Positions 7,815 to 15,712 are shown, numbered from the stretch's first letter. The stretch is DNA of 21,210 nucleotides from an uncultured Bacteroidota bacterium (GCA_900545215.1 UQXW01000037.1:1-21210), one strand, 5' to 3'. Notes: generated by a model from the letters alone, not told the origin. Numbers and translations: made by a program.

Positions 7815-8208
7815 CGGCCCCAACCTCAATCTGCTCGGCAAGAGAGAGCCGGAGATTTACGGCTGCAGGACATTCGAGGATTATTTGGAAGAACTGCGTA
7901 AACGCTATCCCGACGTGGAGTTCCGCTATCGGCAAAGCAATGTGGAAGGCACCATAGTCGATTACCTGCAAGAGGAAGACGGTTCGGACGGCATTATCCT
8001 CAACGCAGCGGCATACACTCACACCTCCATAGCCATTGCAGACGCCGTCAAAGCCATTGGAAGCCCTGTGGTGGAAGTGCATATCAGCAACATCTTCGCC
8101 CGTGAAACGGAACGGCAATGCTCCCTCCTTTCATCGGCATGCAAAGGCTGCATATCCGGCTTCGGTCTGGAGAGCTACGCCCTTGCAACCGAAGCACTCA
8201 TCCGTTAA
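7792..8208 (+). CDS. aroQ: Type II 3-dehydroquinate dehydratase
   Basis: Converts 3-dehydroquinate to 3-dehydroshikimate in the shikimate pathway; cytosolic dodecameric enzyme in this family. The 138-residue length is normal. Motifs: INGPNLNLLGKREPEIYG (7-24) with the conserved Arg18 and Tyr23, RQSNVEGTIVDYLQ (47-60), ILNAAAYTHTS (69-79) with Asn71 and the catalytic His77, and VEVHISNIFARE (94-105) with His97. The start at 7792 begins the canonical N-terminus and lies inside the preceding gene, so expression is probably coupled to it. Confidence 0.95.
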   Translation: MKKISIINGPNLNLLGKREPEIYGCRTFEDYLEELRKRYPDVEFRYRQSNVEGTIVDYLQEEDGSDGIILNAAAYTHTSIAIADAVKAIGSPVVEVHISNIFARETERQCSLLSSACKGCISGFGLESYALATEALIR

Positions 8209-8455
8209 ACCTCGCAAACAATCCTGCATTACACAAAACACTCACAAAACCACGACATACCCGAACGGCGTTACGTAAAAATAAAACACCGAAAGAATTT
8301 CACCGAACGGCGATTGGTTTGCGGGTTTGCGGGATAAGTTTTTTGCTTGGTGCAAAGGGCTTAAAAATCTTTTTATTCTTATTTTTGCAGGGTGTGAGAT
8401 GCGGTGGTGTGTCTTGCGTATGCGGGAGTGTTTTCTTTATCCGACAAATGGGGTT
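8209..8455. repeat. Intergenic region with degenerate repeat copy (8262-8320)
   Basis: The segment 8262-8320 aligns with 1711-1770: both begin CGA(A)ACGGCGTT, both contain CxCCGAAAGAATTT, and both then carry a CCG-rich block. Here the stems are imperfect. Both copies lie just after the end of a rightward gene and are oriented the same way. A promoter-like box at 8380-8387 is listed separately. Nothing else is recognised. Confidence 0.6.
8380..8387 (+). promoter_or_regulatory. Promoter -7 box for the metallohydrolase gene
   Basis: TATTTTTG exactly matches TAnnTTTG, 68 nt before the chosen ATG at 8456. No good -33 element at the usual spacing was seen. Confidence 0.45.
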
Positions 8456-9541
8456 ATGATAAAACGTAAGCGTATGACTATATTGATTGTTGCGTGTGCG
8501 GTGTTGCTTCTTGCCGCAGGGGTGTTGCTTTTTCTCAATCAGCCTTCTTTCGGTCGTTTGCCTTCGGGTGAGAGGTTGGAAAGGGTGAAACGTTCTCCGA
8601 ATTTCATAAATGATGCGTTCCGAAACCAAAGTCCGACGGAGTTGATGACGGGCAAGCAAAATCGTTTTGTTGCTTTGTGGAATTTCGTCTTCGGCAAAAA
8701 GGAGCCTGTTCGTCCCGAGGGTGAAGTGAAAGCGGTGAAGACGGACTTGAAGCGACTTCCGAAAGATGAGAATGTGTTGATTTGGTTCGGGCATTCTTCC
8801 TATCTTATTCAGGCGGACGGGAAGCGTTTGCTTATCGACCCTGTGTTTGAAACGGCTGCCCCTGTTTCTTTTGTCAATAAGGCGTTCAAGGGAACGGAGA
8901 TTTACAAGGCAGACGATATGCCGGCGATAGATTACCTCGTTATTTCGCATGACCATTGGGATCATTTGGATTACAAAACCGTCAAGGCTTTGAAGAACAA
9001 GGTCGGCAAGGTTGTGTGTCCTTTGGGCGTGGGTGAGCATTTCGAATATTGGGGTTACGACAAGGACAGGCTTATCGAGTTGGATTGGGAGGAAGCGGCG
9101 GTGCCGGAAAAGGGTTTGACAATTCACTGTCTTCCCGCTCGTCATTTCTCGGGACGGGGTTTGAAAGCCAACCAATCGCTTTGGGCTTCTTTTCTTATAG
9201 AGTGTCCGACGCTTACAATCTTCATCGGAGGGGACGGTGGATACGGAAAGCATTTCGCAAAGACCGGAGAGTTGTTCCAGAACATCGATTGGGCAATTTT
9301 GGAAAACGGACAGTACAGCGAAAATTGGAAATACATTCACACTTTGCCTCCGCAGTTGAAACGTATTGCCGAAGACTTGAAGCCGAAGAATATCCTGACG
9401 GTTCATCATTCCAAGTACGCTTTGTCCGACCACCGATGGGACGAGCCTTTGCGGAATGCCGAGCATTTGAAAGAGGAAACGCAGGTGCATGTCGCAATAC
9501 CCGTCATAGGAGAAAAGGTTCCTTTGTCGGCAAGCAGGTAA
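8456..9541 (+). CDS. Membrane-anchored metallo-beta-lactamase-fold hydrolase (UlaG/NAPE-PLD-like)
   Basis: A 361-residue protein of the COG2220 group. An N-terminal hydrophobic segment (about 8-27) follows a basic start (MIKRKR), suggesting inner-membrane anchoring with a periplasmic enzyme domain. The fold is marked by IWFGHSSYLIQADGKRLLIDP near 109-129, HDHWDH (165-170, HxHxDH), a His at 230 (LPARHFSGRG), an Asp at 260 in GGDGGYG, and HHSKY near 317-321. This pattern is shared with NAPE-PLD-like phosphodiesterases and UlaG lactonases; the substrate is unknown. The frame is open upstream to 8327, but the chosen start begins the membrane segment and follows the promoter box at 8380-8387. Confidence 0.85.
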   Translation: MIKRKRMTILIVACAVLLLAAGVLLFLNQPSFGRLPSGERLERVKRSPNFINDAFRNQSPTELMTGKQNRFVALWNFVFGKKEPVRPEGEVKAVKTDLKRLPKDENVLIWFGHSSYLIQADGKRLLIDPVFETAAPVSFVNKAFKGTEIYKADDMPAIDYLVISHDHWDHLDYKTVKALKNKVGKVVCPLGVGEHFEYWGYDKDRLIELDWEEAAVPEKGLTIHCLPARHFSGRGLKANQSLWASFLIECPTLTIFIGGDGGYGKHFAKTGELFQNIDWAILENGQYSENWKYIHTLPPQLKRIAEDLKPKNILTVHHSKYALSDHRWDEPLRNAEHLKEETQVHVAIPVIGEKVPLSASR

Positions 9542-9612
9542 AATCATGGGACGGAATGGGCATAGTTGCCGATTATTTTCGTATCTTCGCCGACGATTTA
9601 TATTCATAAGGT

Positions 9613-11661
9613 ATGGGATTTCTTTATCCGCAATTTTTGTTTGCATTATTCGCCGTCGCTATTCCTATCGTCATTCATCTGTTCAACTTCCGTCGCTTCA
9701 AACGGGTGTATTTCACCAATGTGAGTTTGTTGAAGAGTTTGGAGACGACGAGCCGCAAACAGAACAGGCTGTATGACATTCTCTTGTTGTGCCTCAGGTG
9801 TTTGAGTATCATCTTTCTGGTTCTGCTTTTTGCCGCTCCGTACATAAAGGACGAGGACAAGGCTTTGGTGGATAAAAAGGGTAATTGCGTGGTGGTGTTT
9901 GTCGATAATTCCTTTTCGATGGAAAATTCGGCAGATAAGGGCAGTTTGTTGGATGTTGCGAAGCAGAAGGCAAAGGACATCGTCATGCAGTATTCCGCTT
10001 TCGACGATTTTTGTCTGATGACGCAGGACATGGCAGGCAGACACAGGCATTTCGTTGACAGAGAGAGTTTCTTGGAGTTGTTACAAGAAGTAGAGATAAC
10101 ACCTTGCTCCCGTCCGATGGGCGAGATAAGGGAAAATGCTCATCGTTTCGTCGAAACGGGTACCAAGGCTTCCAAGGCATGTTTTTATATCTCCGATTTC
10201 CAAACTTCATGCTTCGATTCCGAAAATTTTTCCAAGGATAAAACGGAAGATGTGTTCGTTTCATTGAAAGCGGAAAATGCAAACAATGTGTTCATCGATT
10301 CTTTGTGGTTCGACAATGTGCTGTTCAAAGACGGCGGTGTGGCTGAATTGAACATAAGAGTGGTGAACGAAGCCGATAAGACGGTGGAGAAACTGCCCGT
10401 GAAGTTGTTTGTGGAAAATAAACAGACGGCTGCGGTCAGCATGGATTTGAAAGAACACGAAAGTTCGGTGATAAAGATGAGTTTCACTGTTCCTCACAGC
10501 GGTATATTGCAATCCAAGGTTGCCATATCGGACAATCCCGTTTGTTTCGATGACGATTTTTTCTTTACTCTGCTTGTTCGCAAAAGCACGGGGGTGTTGG
10601 TGATAAACGCTGCGGGAGAAAACAAATATCTCGACAGACTTTTGGGCAACGATACGGACATGGAGTTGACGAATATGAGGGCGGATAACATCGATTTCAG
10701 TCGTTTTGCCTACCAAAGCATTATTATTCTCAACGGTTTGAAGGAAATATCTTCCGGATTGTCCGCAGAATTGGCGGAATTTCTTTCAAGAGGCGGGTCT
10801 CTTGCCGTTATTCCGACGGAAGATATGGATTTGGAGAGTTATTCGAGGGCTTTGCCGGAGGCTCGTCTGCCGAAGTACGAAGCTTTGGTGCGGAAGAGCG
10901 AGAGGGTTGCCTCGATAGATACGGAGAATAAACTGTTCGAGGGGGTTTTTACTTCGGTTACGGATAACATGGAAATGCCGGAGGCAAGCAAATATTACTC
11001 CTTCGCCAAAGGAGCGGGCTGTGTGGCTCAGAGTATAATGAAATTCGCGAACGATGAGGACTTTCTGATTGTTTCTCCGCAGGGAAAGGGTGATGTTTAT
11101 TTGTTTGCAACGGCTCTCGATGAACAATGGTGCAATATCGTCAATCAATCGCTCTTCGTTCCGCTTGTTTGGAATATGTGTGCGATAAGTCGGAAAACGC
11201 CTCCGGCGTATTACACCTTGGGAAGCGACCCTTTCATCGACCTTTCTTCTTATATGGCTTTGGATAATGAGGAGATTGTTCGGGTTGAAAGCAAGGAGGA
11301 CGGTTCTTCCTTTATTCCTCAGATGTTGAAAAGAAACAGGCTTACAGGTCTTGCAATAAAAGATGCTGCGAAGAGGGCAGGCAATTATGACATACGCTTG
11401 CGAGACAGCCTCATCGGCGGCTTCTCATTGAATTATCCGCGTACGGAAAGCAGACTTGTGTTTTTGGACGAGGGGGATATGAAGAAGATTTTGAAGGAAA
11501 AGGGTATGGATAATGCGAGAGTGTTTCCCGCAAGCGGACTTGTGGAAAGTCAATTCGCAAAAAGCGGTATGGGCTTTTCGTTCTCCACCCTGCTCATAAT
11601 CCTTACGCTGATGAGCATAGCGGGTGAAATATATGTATTGTACAGATTAAAGAAAGGTTGA
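9613..11661 (+). CDS. BatA-N/VWA-type membrane protein
   Basis: A 682-residue inner-membrane protein. The N-terminus MGFLYPQFLFALFAVAIP and IHLFNFRRFKRVYFTNVSLL is the BatA (aerotolerance regulator N-terminal) domain, with membrane segments at about 7-24 and 57-77. A von Willebrand A-like domain follows, with the metal-site motif DNSFS (Asp98, Ser100, Ser102). The long middle region (about 200-640) is Bacteroidetes-specific and ends in a third membrane segment (about 651-671) before RLKKG. In this phylum such proteins often sit near moxR/bat genes; none is visible here. It is followed after one base by the DUF3078 gene, so the two are probably co-expressed. The biochemical role is not known. 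Confidence 0.85.
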   Translation: MGFLYPQFLFALFAVAIPIVIHLFNFRRFKRVYFTNVSLLKSLETTSRKQNRLYDILLLCLRCLSIIFLVLLFAAPYIKDEDKALVDKKGNCVVVFVDNSFSMENSADKGSLLDVAKQKAKDIVMQYSAFDDFCLMTQDMAGRHRHFVDRESFLELLQEVEITPCSRPMGEIRENAHRFVETGTKASKACFYISDFQTSCFDSENFSKDKTEDVFVSLKAENANNVFIDSLWFDNVLFKDGGVAELNIRVVNEADKTVEKLPVKLFVENKQTAAVSMDLKEHESSVIKMSFTVPHSGILQSKVAISDNPVCFDDDFFFTLLVRKSTGVLVINAAGENKYLDRLLGNDTDMELTNMRADNIDFSRFAYQSIIILNGLKEISSGLSAELAEFLSRGGSLAVIPTEDMDLESYSRALPEARLPKYEALVRKSERVASIDTENKLFEGVFTSVTDNMEMPEASKYYSFAKGAGCVAQSIMKFANDEDFLIVSPQGKGDVYLFATALDEQWCNIVNQSLFVPLVWNMCAISRKTPPAYYTLGSDPFIDLSSYMALDNEEIVRVESKEDGSSFIPQMLKRNRLTGLAIKDAAKRAGNYDIRLRDSLIGGFSLNYPRTESRLVFLDEGDMKKILKEKGMDNARVFPASGLVESQFAKSGMGFSFSTLLIILTLMSIAGEIYVLYRLKKG

Positions 11662-11662
11662 A

Positions 11663-12541
11663 ATGAAAGGCAGCGGAAAGATTTGCTTGGTGCTTATATT
11701 GTTCTGCCTCGGGCTTTCCATGCAGGCAAATGCCGATGAGACGGACAGCGTACGGCATTGGTCTGTCAAGAACAGCATCATATCGAGTGCGGAACAGACT
11801 TCTTTGAGTAACTGGTCGGCAGGTGGTTTCAGTTCTTTTGCTTTCTCCAATTTTTACAAGGGCTTTTTCAACTTCAAGAAGAACAAAGTGCAATGGGATA
11901 CGGGCGTGGAGTTGGCATACGGCATGATTTGGCAAGACAAAACGGGCAACGGCTTTTCGGATAAGGAAAACAAGTTCCAGAAAAGCGATGACAAGATAGA
12001 GGTGAACTCCGTATTCTCTTATAAGATGTACGGTAATTGGAATTACAGTGGTTTGATGAACCTGAAAAGTCAATTCGACGAAGGTTTCAAGGACGATAAA
12101 TTGATTGCAGCCCCCTTCTCTCCCATCATTCTCACTTCTTCACTCGGACTCGAGTACAAACAAAAAAGTTTTTCTCTGCTTTTGTCCGTTTTGACGGGAA
12201 AGACAACCATCGTGGAGGACAACAGATTGGTGGGAAACAAGATTTTCGGTTTCGAGGAAGAAGATCAAAGGGCTTTATTCTCCCTCGGCTCTTACGCGAA
12301 GTTCCTTTTCCAAAAAGATGTCTTCAAAAACGTGAACCTGATTGTCAAATTGGATTTTTATTACGACTACAACAAATCATCGCTTCTTGACACCGATATA
12401 AGCACGGAGGTGTTCGTAAACATGAAGATAAACAAGTATCTGACGGCTTTCGTGAGTTTTCAAGCCATAATGGACAAGGACTTCAATTCGACGCTGCAAT
12501 ATAAGGAGAGGATGGGCTTCAGTATTCCGATAAACTTCTAA
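11663..12541 (+). CDS. DUF3078 outer-membrane protein
   Basis: A 292-residue protein with a signal peptide (about 1-24). The pattern SSAEQTSLSNWSAGGFSSFAFSNFY near 41-65 is the DUF3078 signature. The rest alternates polar and hydrophobic residues in beta-strand-like runs (for example FYYDYNKSSLLDTDISTEVFVNMKI) and ends with GFSIPINF, a terminal aromatic as in outer-membrane barrels. Function in the family is unknown; an outer-membrane beta-barrel is inferred. It begins one base after the BatA-like gene and ends 3 bases before the convergent small gene, with no terminator hairpin between. Confidence 0.85.
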   Translation: MKGSGKICLVLILFCLGLSMQANADETDSVRHWSVKNSIISSAEQTSLSNWSAGGFSSFAFSNFYKGFFNFKKNKVQWDTGVELAYGMIWQDKTGNGFSDKENKFQKSDDKIEVNSVFSYKMYGNWNYSGLMNLKSQFDEGFKDDKLIAAPFSPIILTSSLGLEYKQKSFSLLLSVLTGKTTIVEDNRLVGNKIFGFEEEDQRALFSLGSYAKFLFQKDVFKNVNLIVKLDFYYDYNKSSLLDTDISTEVFVNMKINKYLTAFVSFQAIMDKDFNSTLQYKERMGFSIPINF

Positions 12542-12544
12542 GGT

Positions 12545-12793
12545 TCAGGCGTTGTGGTCGAAAATATTCATCTGTTTGGGTGAAAACAAATCCAATTGGT
12601 TGGCAGCTTCTTCCGGCAGGGGTGCCAAAGCCTCCGAAAGGTAGGAATGAATTATTTTTTTGATTGCAAGATTCGGGCTTATCTTATTTGCCGCACAATA
12701 TCGCATAAGCAGCAATTCGTCTCTTTGCGAAAGGTTTATCTGATAGTGTCTTTTGTCGGTTTTCTTTGTGCGTTTTGTTTTCTTTTCCTCCAT
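12545..12793 (-). CDS. Small ribbon-helix-helix-like protein
   Basis: An 82-residue protein: a lysine-rich tail (MEEKKTKRTKKTDKR), then a core RHYQINLSQRDELLLMRYC / AANKISPNLAIKKIIHSYLSEAL, which has the strand-helix-helix rhythm of MetJ/Arc-type (RHH) DNA-binding proteins, then an acidic/hydrophobic tail. No toxin partner is adjacent, so it is more likely a free-standing regulator than an antitoxin; this is inference. Its start is supported by an upstream promoter box at 12846-12853, and it is divergent from kdsA with about 120 nt between them. Confidence 0.65.
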   Translation of the reverse strand: MEEKKTKRTKKTDKRHYQINLSQRDELLLMRYCAANKISPNLAIKKIIHSYLSEALAPLPEEAANQLDLFSPKQMNIFDHNA

Positions 12794-12845
12794 ATACGTG
12801 TTTCTGTCTGCACCAAGCGTTGAAACAGATGTTGTTTTCAGTTGC

Positions 12846-12853
12846 CAAAGGTA
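12846..12853 (-). promoter_or_regulatory. Promoter -7 box for the small RHH-like gene
   Basis: The minus strand reads TACCTTTG, an exact TAnnTTTG match, 52 nt before the ATG at 12793. It lies back to back with the kdsA promoter box, 23 nt apart. Confidence 0.55.
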
Positions 12854-12876
12854 GCAATTTTATGCGATATAAGTGC

Positions 12877-12884
12877 TATCTTTG
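12877..12884 (+). promoter_or_regulatory. Promoter -7 box for kdsA; decides the start codon
   Basis: TATCTTTG exactly matches TAnnTTTG. Transcription would start near 12891, so the ATG at 12913 gets a leader of about 22 nt, whereas an alternative ATG at 12895 would be nearly leaderless. Confidence 0.6.
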
Positions 12885-12912
12885 CACGATAAAAATGCAA
12901 TCTGACAACAAG

Positions 12913-13719
12913 ATGAGTTTATACGAGAAATTGAAAGACCGGAAAGACGGCTTCTTCCTTATGGCAGGTCCATGCGTGATTGAGGACGAGAGAATGCCTT
13001 TTGAAATAGCGGAAAGATTGGTCGATATCACAAAACGCTTGGGCTTGGAGTTCATATTCAAAGCCTCCTACCGTAAGGCCAATCGCTCACGTCTGGATTC
13101 CTTTACGGGCATAGGCGATGAGAAAGGCTTGAAAATATTGGGAGAGATAAGAGAAAAATACAATATTCCGGTCGTTACGGATATTCACTCTGCCGAAGAG
13201 GCGGAAAGGGCAGCACGTTTCGTCGATGTAATTCAAATTCCGGCTTTTCTGTGTCGTCAAACCGATATATTGGTTGCCGCTGCCAAGACGGGTAAAGTGG
13301 TGAACATAAAAAAAGGACAGTTCCTCTCGCCGGAGGCTATGCGGTTTGCCATGGATAAAGTGGCTGATTCGGGAAATGAAAAGATTGTTCTGACAGACAG
13401 AGGAACGATGTTCGGCTATCATGATTTGATTGTGGATTTTCGTTCCATTCCGATAATGAAATCATTCGGCGTTCCCGTTGTCATGGACATCACACATTCG
13501 TTGCAACAGCCCAATCAAAGCTCGGGGGTAAGCGGAGGAATGCCCGAAATGATAGTTTCCATTGCAAAAGCCGCCATTGCAGTCGGTACAGACGGCATAT
13601 TCATGGAAACTCACCCCGACCCGAAAAAAGCGAAAAGCGATGGAGCCAACATGCTTCCCCTATCGGAAGTGGAGAACCTGCTTTCCACATTATTGAAAAT
13701 AAGAAAAGCTCTGGCATAA
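12913..13719 (+). CDS. kdsA: 3-deoxy-8-phosphooctulonate (KDO-8-P) synthase, metal-dependent type
   Basis: Condenses phosphoenolpyruvate with arabinose 5-phosphate to KDO 8-phosphate for the LPS inner core; cytosolic. The 268-residue protein shows AGPCVIE (18-24), FKASYRKANRSR (49-60), QIPAFLCRQTDIL (108-120), NIKKGQFLSPEAM (131-143), TDRGTMFGYHDLIVDFRS (161-178) and ETHPDPKKAKSDGAN (232-246). Cys21, His195, Glu232 and Asp243 match the metal ligands of the Aquifex aeolicus enzyme; the non-metal E. coli enzyme has Asn at the Cys position. It is therefore predicted to be the metal-dependent class. It is not followed by kdsD/kdsC here. Confidence 0.95.
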   Translation: MSLYEKLKDRKDGFFLMAGPCVIEDERMPFEIAERLVDITKRLGLEFIFKASYRKANRSRLDSFTGIGDEKGLKILGEIREKYNIPVVTDIHSAEEAERAARFVDVIQIPAFLCRQTDILVAAAKTGKVVNIKKGQFLSPEAMRFAMDKVADSGNEKIVLTDRGTMFGYHDLIVDFRSIPIMKSFGVPVVMDITHSLQQPNQSSGVSGGMPEMIVSIAKAAIAVGTDGIFMETHPDPKKAKSDGANMLPLSEVENLLSTLLKIRKALA

Positions 13720-13857
13720 AAGAAAGCAGGCATCGAAATCCGTCGCAATCCCCCGATACTCCGGAGGAACATTACTGCCGATAAAGAAGAGTTGCCATTA
13801 AGTTCGGCTCATTGCAGTTTTGAATATCATAGAATGTAATGCACCAAAACAAACGAT

Positions 13858-13900
13858 AAATAGAGAGGCGTACCGGTGGTATCGGCACGCCTCTCTATTT
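13858..13900. terminator. Bidirectional terminator between kdsA and the T9SS cargo gene
   Basis: A perfect 14-bp stem (AAATAGAGAGGCGT at 13858-13871 with ACGCCTCTCTATTT at 13887-13900) encloses a 15-nt loop with an inner CCG/CGG pairing. T-rich sequence flanks both ends. The minus-strand core GGCGTGCCGATACC resembles that of the cassette A terminator at 16653-16678. Confidence 0.75.
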
Positions 13901-13916
13901 GTCAATTATTCGCTCT

Positions 13917-13964
13917 TTATCCGACAATAAGCGTTTTCATATCGAGCATTTCTCCATTTACAAA
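13917..13964 (-). pseudogene. Relic of a T9SS C-terminal tail
   Basis: On the minus strand this reads FVNGEMLDMKTLIVG followed by TAA, closely matching the last residues of the S8 protease (LPNGEIPDMKTLIVR, stop) at 16703-16748. The DNA match continues into the 3' flank (CTCTTTATCYGACAATAAG in both). It lies in another frame, immediately after the stop of a gene that already has its own complete tail (KIIRK). It is read as the leftover 3' end of a former cargo gene at this place. Confidence 0.75.
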
Positions 13965-13971
13965 GCAAGCA

Positions 13972-14883
13972 TTACTTTCGTATAATCTTTCTTCGCATTA
14001 TTCCATTATCCGTACTCAGTTCGAGAATATAAAGTCCGTTATCAAAGTCCGACAAATCGACAAAAGAATTACAAGAACTTATCTTCACCTCAATCATCTT
14101 TGCTCCGAACAAATCGAAAACGGACAATCGCCTGATAAGAACCGACGAATTTATAAACAACAGCCCATTCGTCGGGTTGGGATAGACTTCCAAATTCGCC
14201 ATATCCTCCACCTCATTCAACCCGCTCAGCGGAGTATAGCAATCTGTTATGTTTTCATCAAAAGAATAATCTCTGTACAAACACGCTCCGTCATATTCAT
14301 AGCATCTCAAATGCACAATCGGTTCGGGGTCTATTTCCGCCATTCTGCTTTGCCAATCGATCAGCAAACCTTCATTTGTTCCTATACCCTCAATCCAGCA
14401 TGCAACAGGCTTTTCATGGTTTGCCACTTCATAGACTATATGAAACAATCGTCGCTGAACGCCCTCATAAACAACCATCTCCACTTCCTTGACTTTGAAC
14501 AAACCCAATTCGCTCAAAGCTCCTGCTCTGAATGTATCTCCTGCCGAAAGAGAAAAGTCATATTGTAAATATTCCTCACCGGCAATCGGCTTATAAAAGA
14601 CCTGCCGTTGTTCATTCTCCCTGATTCCTCCCACGAATACGGCATTGTCCTTATCGAAGAACGCACTCTGAAAACCATACACCTTTTTATAGCTTTTACC
14701 ATTTATCACGGTATCCTCATTCACAAGAGCATTTCGACTGTAAATATACTCTTCATGAGAAAAGCCGCTTCTTTCGTCTATCGTCCAAATTTGCAAACCC
14801 TCCTTAACCAAGGGTATATACTCCTGTGCCATCAAAGGAAAGGCAAGGAAGAAAACCGATAATATAAAACCAATCTTTTTCAT
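13972..14883 (-). CDS. T9SS type A sorting-domain protein (cassette B cargo)
   Basis: A 303-residue exported protein. The signal peptide is about 1-19 (FPLMA-QEY; Gln after the cut is common in T9SS cargo). The middle (about 21-215) has the pattern seen in uncharacterised Bacteroidetes T9SS proteins: PLVKEGLQIWTI, EDTVINGKSYKKVYG, GGIREN, YDFSLSAGDTF, CWIEGIG. From about 229 there is a type A C-terminal sorting domain: LEVYPNPTNGLLFINSS (231-247), then DNGLYILELSTDNGIMRRKIIRK to the end. No catalytic motif was recognised. It starts 28 nt after the lipoprotein gene and should share its transcript. It is predicted to cross the outer membrane by the type IX system and be anchored at the surface or released. 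Confidence 0.85.
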   Translation of the reverse strand: MKKIGFILSVFFLAFPLMAQEYIPLVKEGLQIWTIDERSGFSHEEYIYSRNALVNEDTVINGKSYKKVYGFQSAFFDKDNAVFVGGIRENEQRQVFYKPIAGEEYLQYDFSLSAGDTFRAGALSELGLFKVKEVEMVVYEGVQRRLFHIVYEVANHEKPVACWIEGIGTNEGLLIDWQSRMAEIDPEPIVHLRCYEYDGACLYRDYSFDENITDCYTPLSGLNEVEDMANLEVYPNPTNGLLFINSSVLIRRLSVFDLFGAKMIEVKISSCNSFVDLSDFDNGLYILELSTDNGIMRRKIIRK

Positions 14884-14911
14884 AGTACAAAAAGTATTAC
14901 TAACAGACTTT

Positions 14912-15313
14912 TTATTTCACCTCCTCTATGCTTATTATTTCAGCCTCTGCAACATCAATAACCGTTGCTATCATATCAATAGGCGTTGATAGTTCTCTGC
15001 GATTGAACTTCACGTTAACCTTGACAGAATCTTTGTTGCCGAGAACTTTTTCTGCCTTGTCTGGATTACAAACGAAGTATGTACGTGCATTTACTGAATT
15101 GTTCTCCAATTTGTAAAAACAATACCATCCGGCATAATCACCGTCTGTAATCTTACGTAACTCGCAATCTTTAAGTTCAACATTCAAATCTGTTACTTCT
15201 GTAGAGCAATCGGTGCAATCCCCTTCTTCATCTTGACAGGAACCGAGCAGCGTCAGTCCTGCAAGAAGCAATCCTGTTATCGACAGAATTGCGTATTTAC
15301 TTTTTATCCTCAT
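14912..15313 (-). CDS. Small surface-type lipoprotein (cassette B)
   Basis: A 133-residue lipoprotein: signal peptide to Cys26 (LLGSC) followed by QDEEGD, an acidic stretch like the export signal of surface-exposed Bacteroidetes lipoproteins. The mature part (about 105 residues) contains ELKDCELRKITDGDYAGWY, YFVCNPDKAEKVLG, SVKVNVKFNRRE and AEIISIEEVK, alternating strands that could form a small beta-barrel (OB-like) fold; this is a guess from pattern. The signal-peptide DNA is nearly identical to that of the cassette A lipoprotein at 19727-20155, while the mature parts differ. No function is assigned; by position it may bind, inhibit or chaperone the cargo encoded next. Confidence 0.8.
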   Translation of the reverse strand: MRIKSKYAILSITGLLLAGLTLLGSCQDEEGDCTDCSTEVTDLNVELKDCELRKITDGDYAGWYCFYKLENNSVNARTYFVCNPDKAEKVLGNKDSVKVNVKFNRRELSTPIDMIATVIDVAEAEIISIEEVK

Positions 15314-15547
15314 AATTGTAAATATTATTGTTTTGTTTGTTATTATGATTGCCCCGTATTGTTATCGGATAAGGGTTTGCCGGAGTGTACGGGAAAACTG
15401 CGGCAACCCTCCGTTTGCTCAAATTGTTTTTCCCGATTTGATAAATCCTTTCGGAAGCGTAAAAAACTATTCCCATGTTTGTTGCTATATTATTCACCAG
15501 CAAATATACGAATTATTTTCGTACAAGCATACTTTTGAAGAAGAAAA
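15314..15547 (-). promoter_or_regulatory. Cassette leader copy 1: promoter and structured 5' UTR
   Basis: This 234-nt block is repeated before cassette A (20603-20835). It holds a promoter box TATATTTG on the minus strand (15501-15508), giving a 5' UTR of about 180 nt. In transcript order the UTR carries A (CGGGAAAA, 15428-15435), B (AGGGTTGCCG, 15401-15410), A' (TTTTCCCGTA, 15388-15397), B' (15371-15382, pairing with B, one bulge) and A'' (TACGGGG, 15352-15358). A pairs with A' and B with B', a pseudoknot order; A' can instead pair with A''. Differences between copies include frame-breaking indels, so it is not coding. Confidence 0.7.
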
Positions 15548-15712
15548 TACAGTTTTCAATATATTCTTAAAGTAAAACAGTACAGACAAGCAATCTTTAA
15601 TTTGATTGGCAACTTTGTTCTGTGTTCGAGTAAGAGACAAAAGAAAATCGACGGATATGCAGGGTGGGTTACCGTGCGGAAAACGGTAAAGTGTGGTTCG
15701 GGGATATAGAAA
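15548..15712. other. Spacer between leader copy 1 and the hutH terminator
   Basis: No gene seen. One small hairpin (TTACCGT with ACGGTAA, near 15669-15689) is present. The sequence is AT-rich and the match to the other leader stops at about 15547. Confidence 0.4.

Noticed and set aside
8300..9646. 448-codon open frame on the minus strand
   Set aside because: It is antisense to the metallohydrolase gene, whose plus-strand product has the HxHxDH and other conserved motifs. The minus product shows no family features and is rich in Arg/His/Gln as expected of a shadow frame.
13972..14883. Cassette B cargo as a KLIKK-type protease because it ends in KIIRK
   Set aside because: No HExxH zinc site and no S8 catalytic triad is present; basic-Ile-Ile/Leu endings are common to all type A T9SS domains.
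14912..15313. The cassette B lipoprotein/cargo pair as a toxin-immunity pair
   Set aside because: The cargo has no recognisable toxin domain and carries a T9SS sorting signal; the lipoprotein has no immunity-family feature. Evidence supports only a shared-cassette relation.
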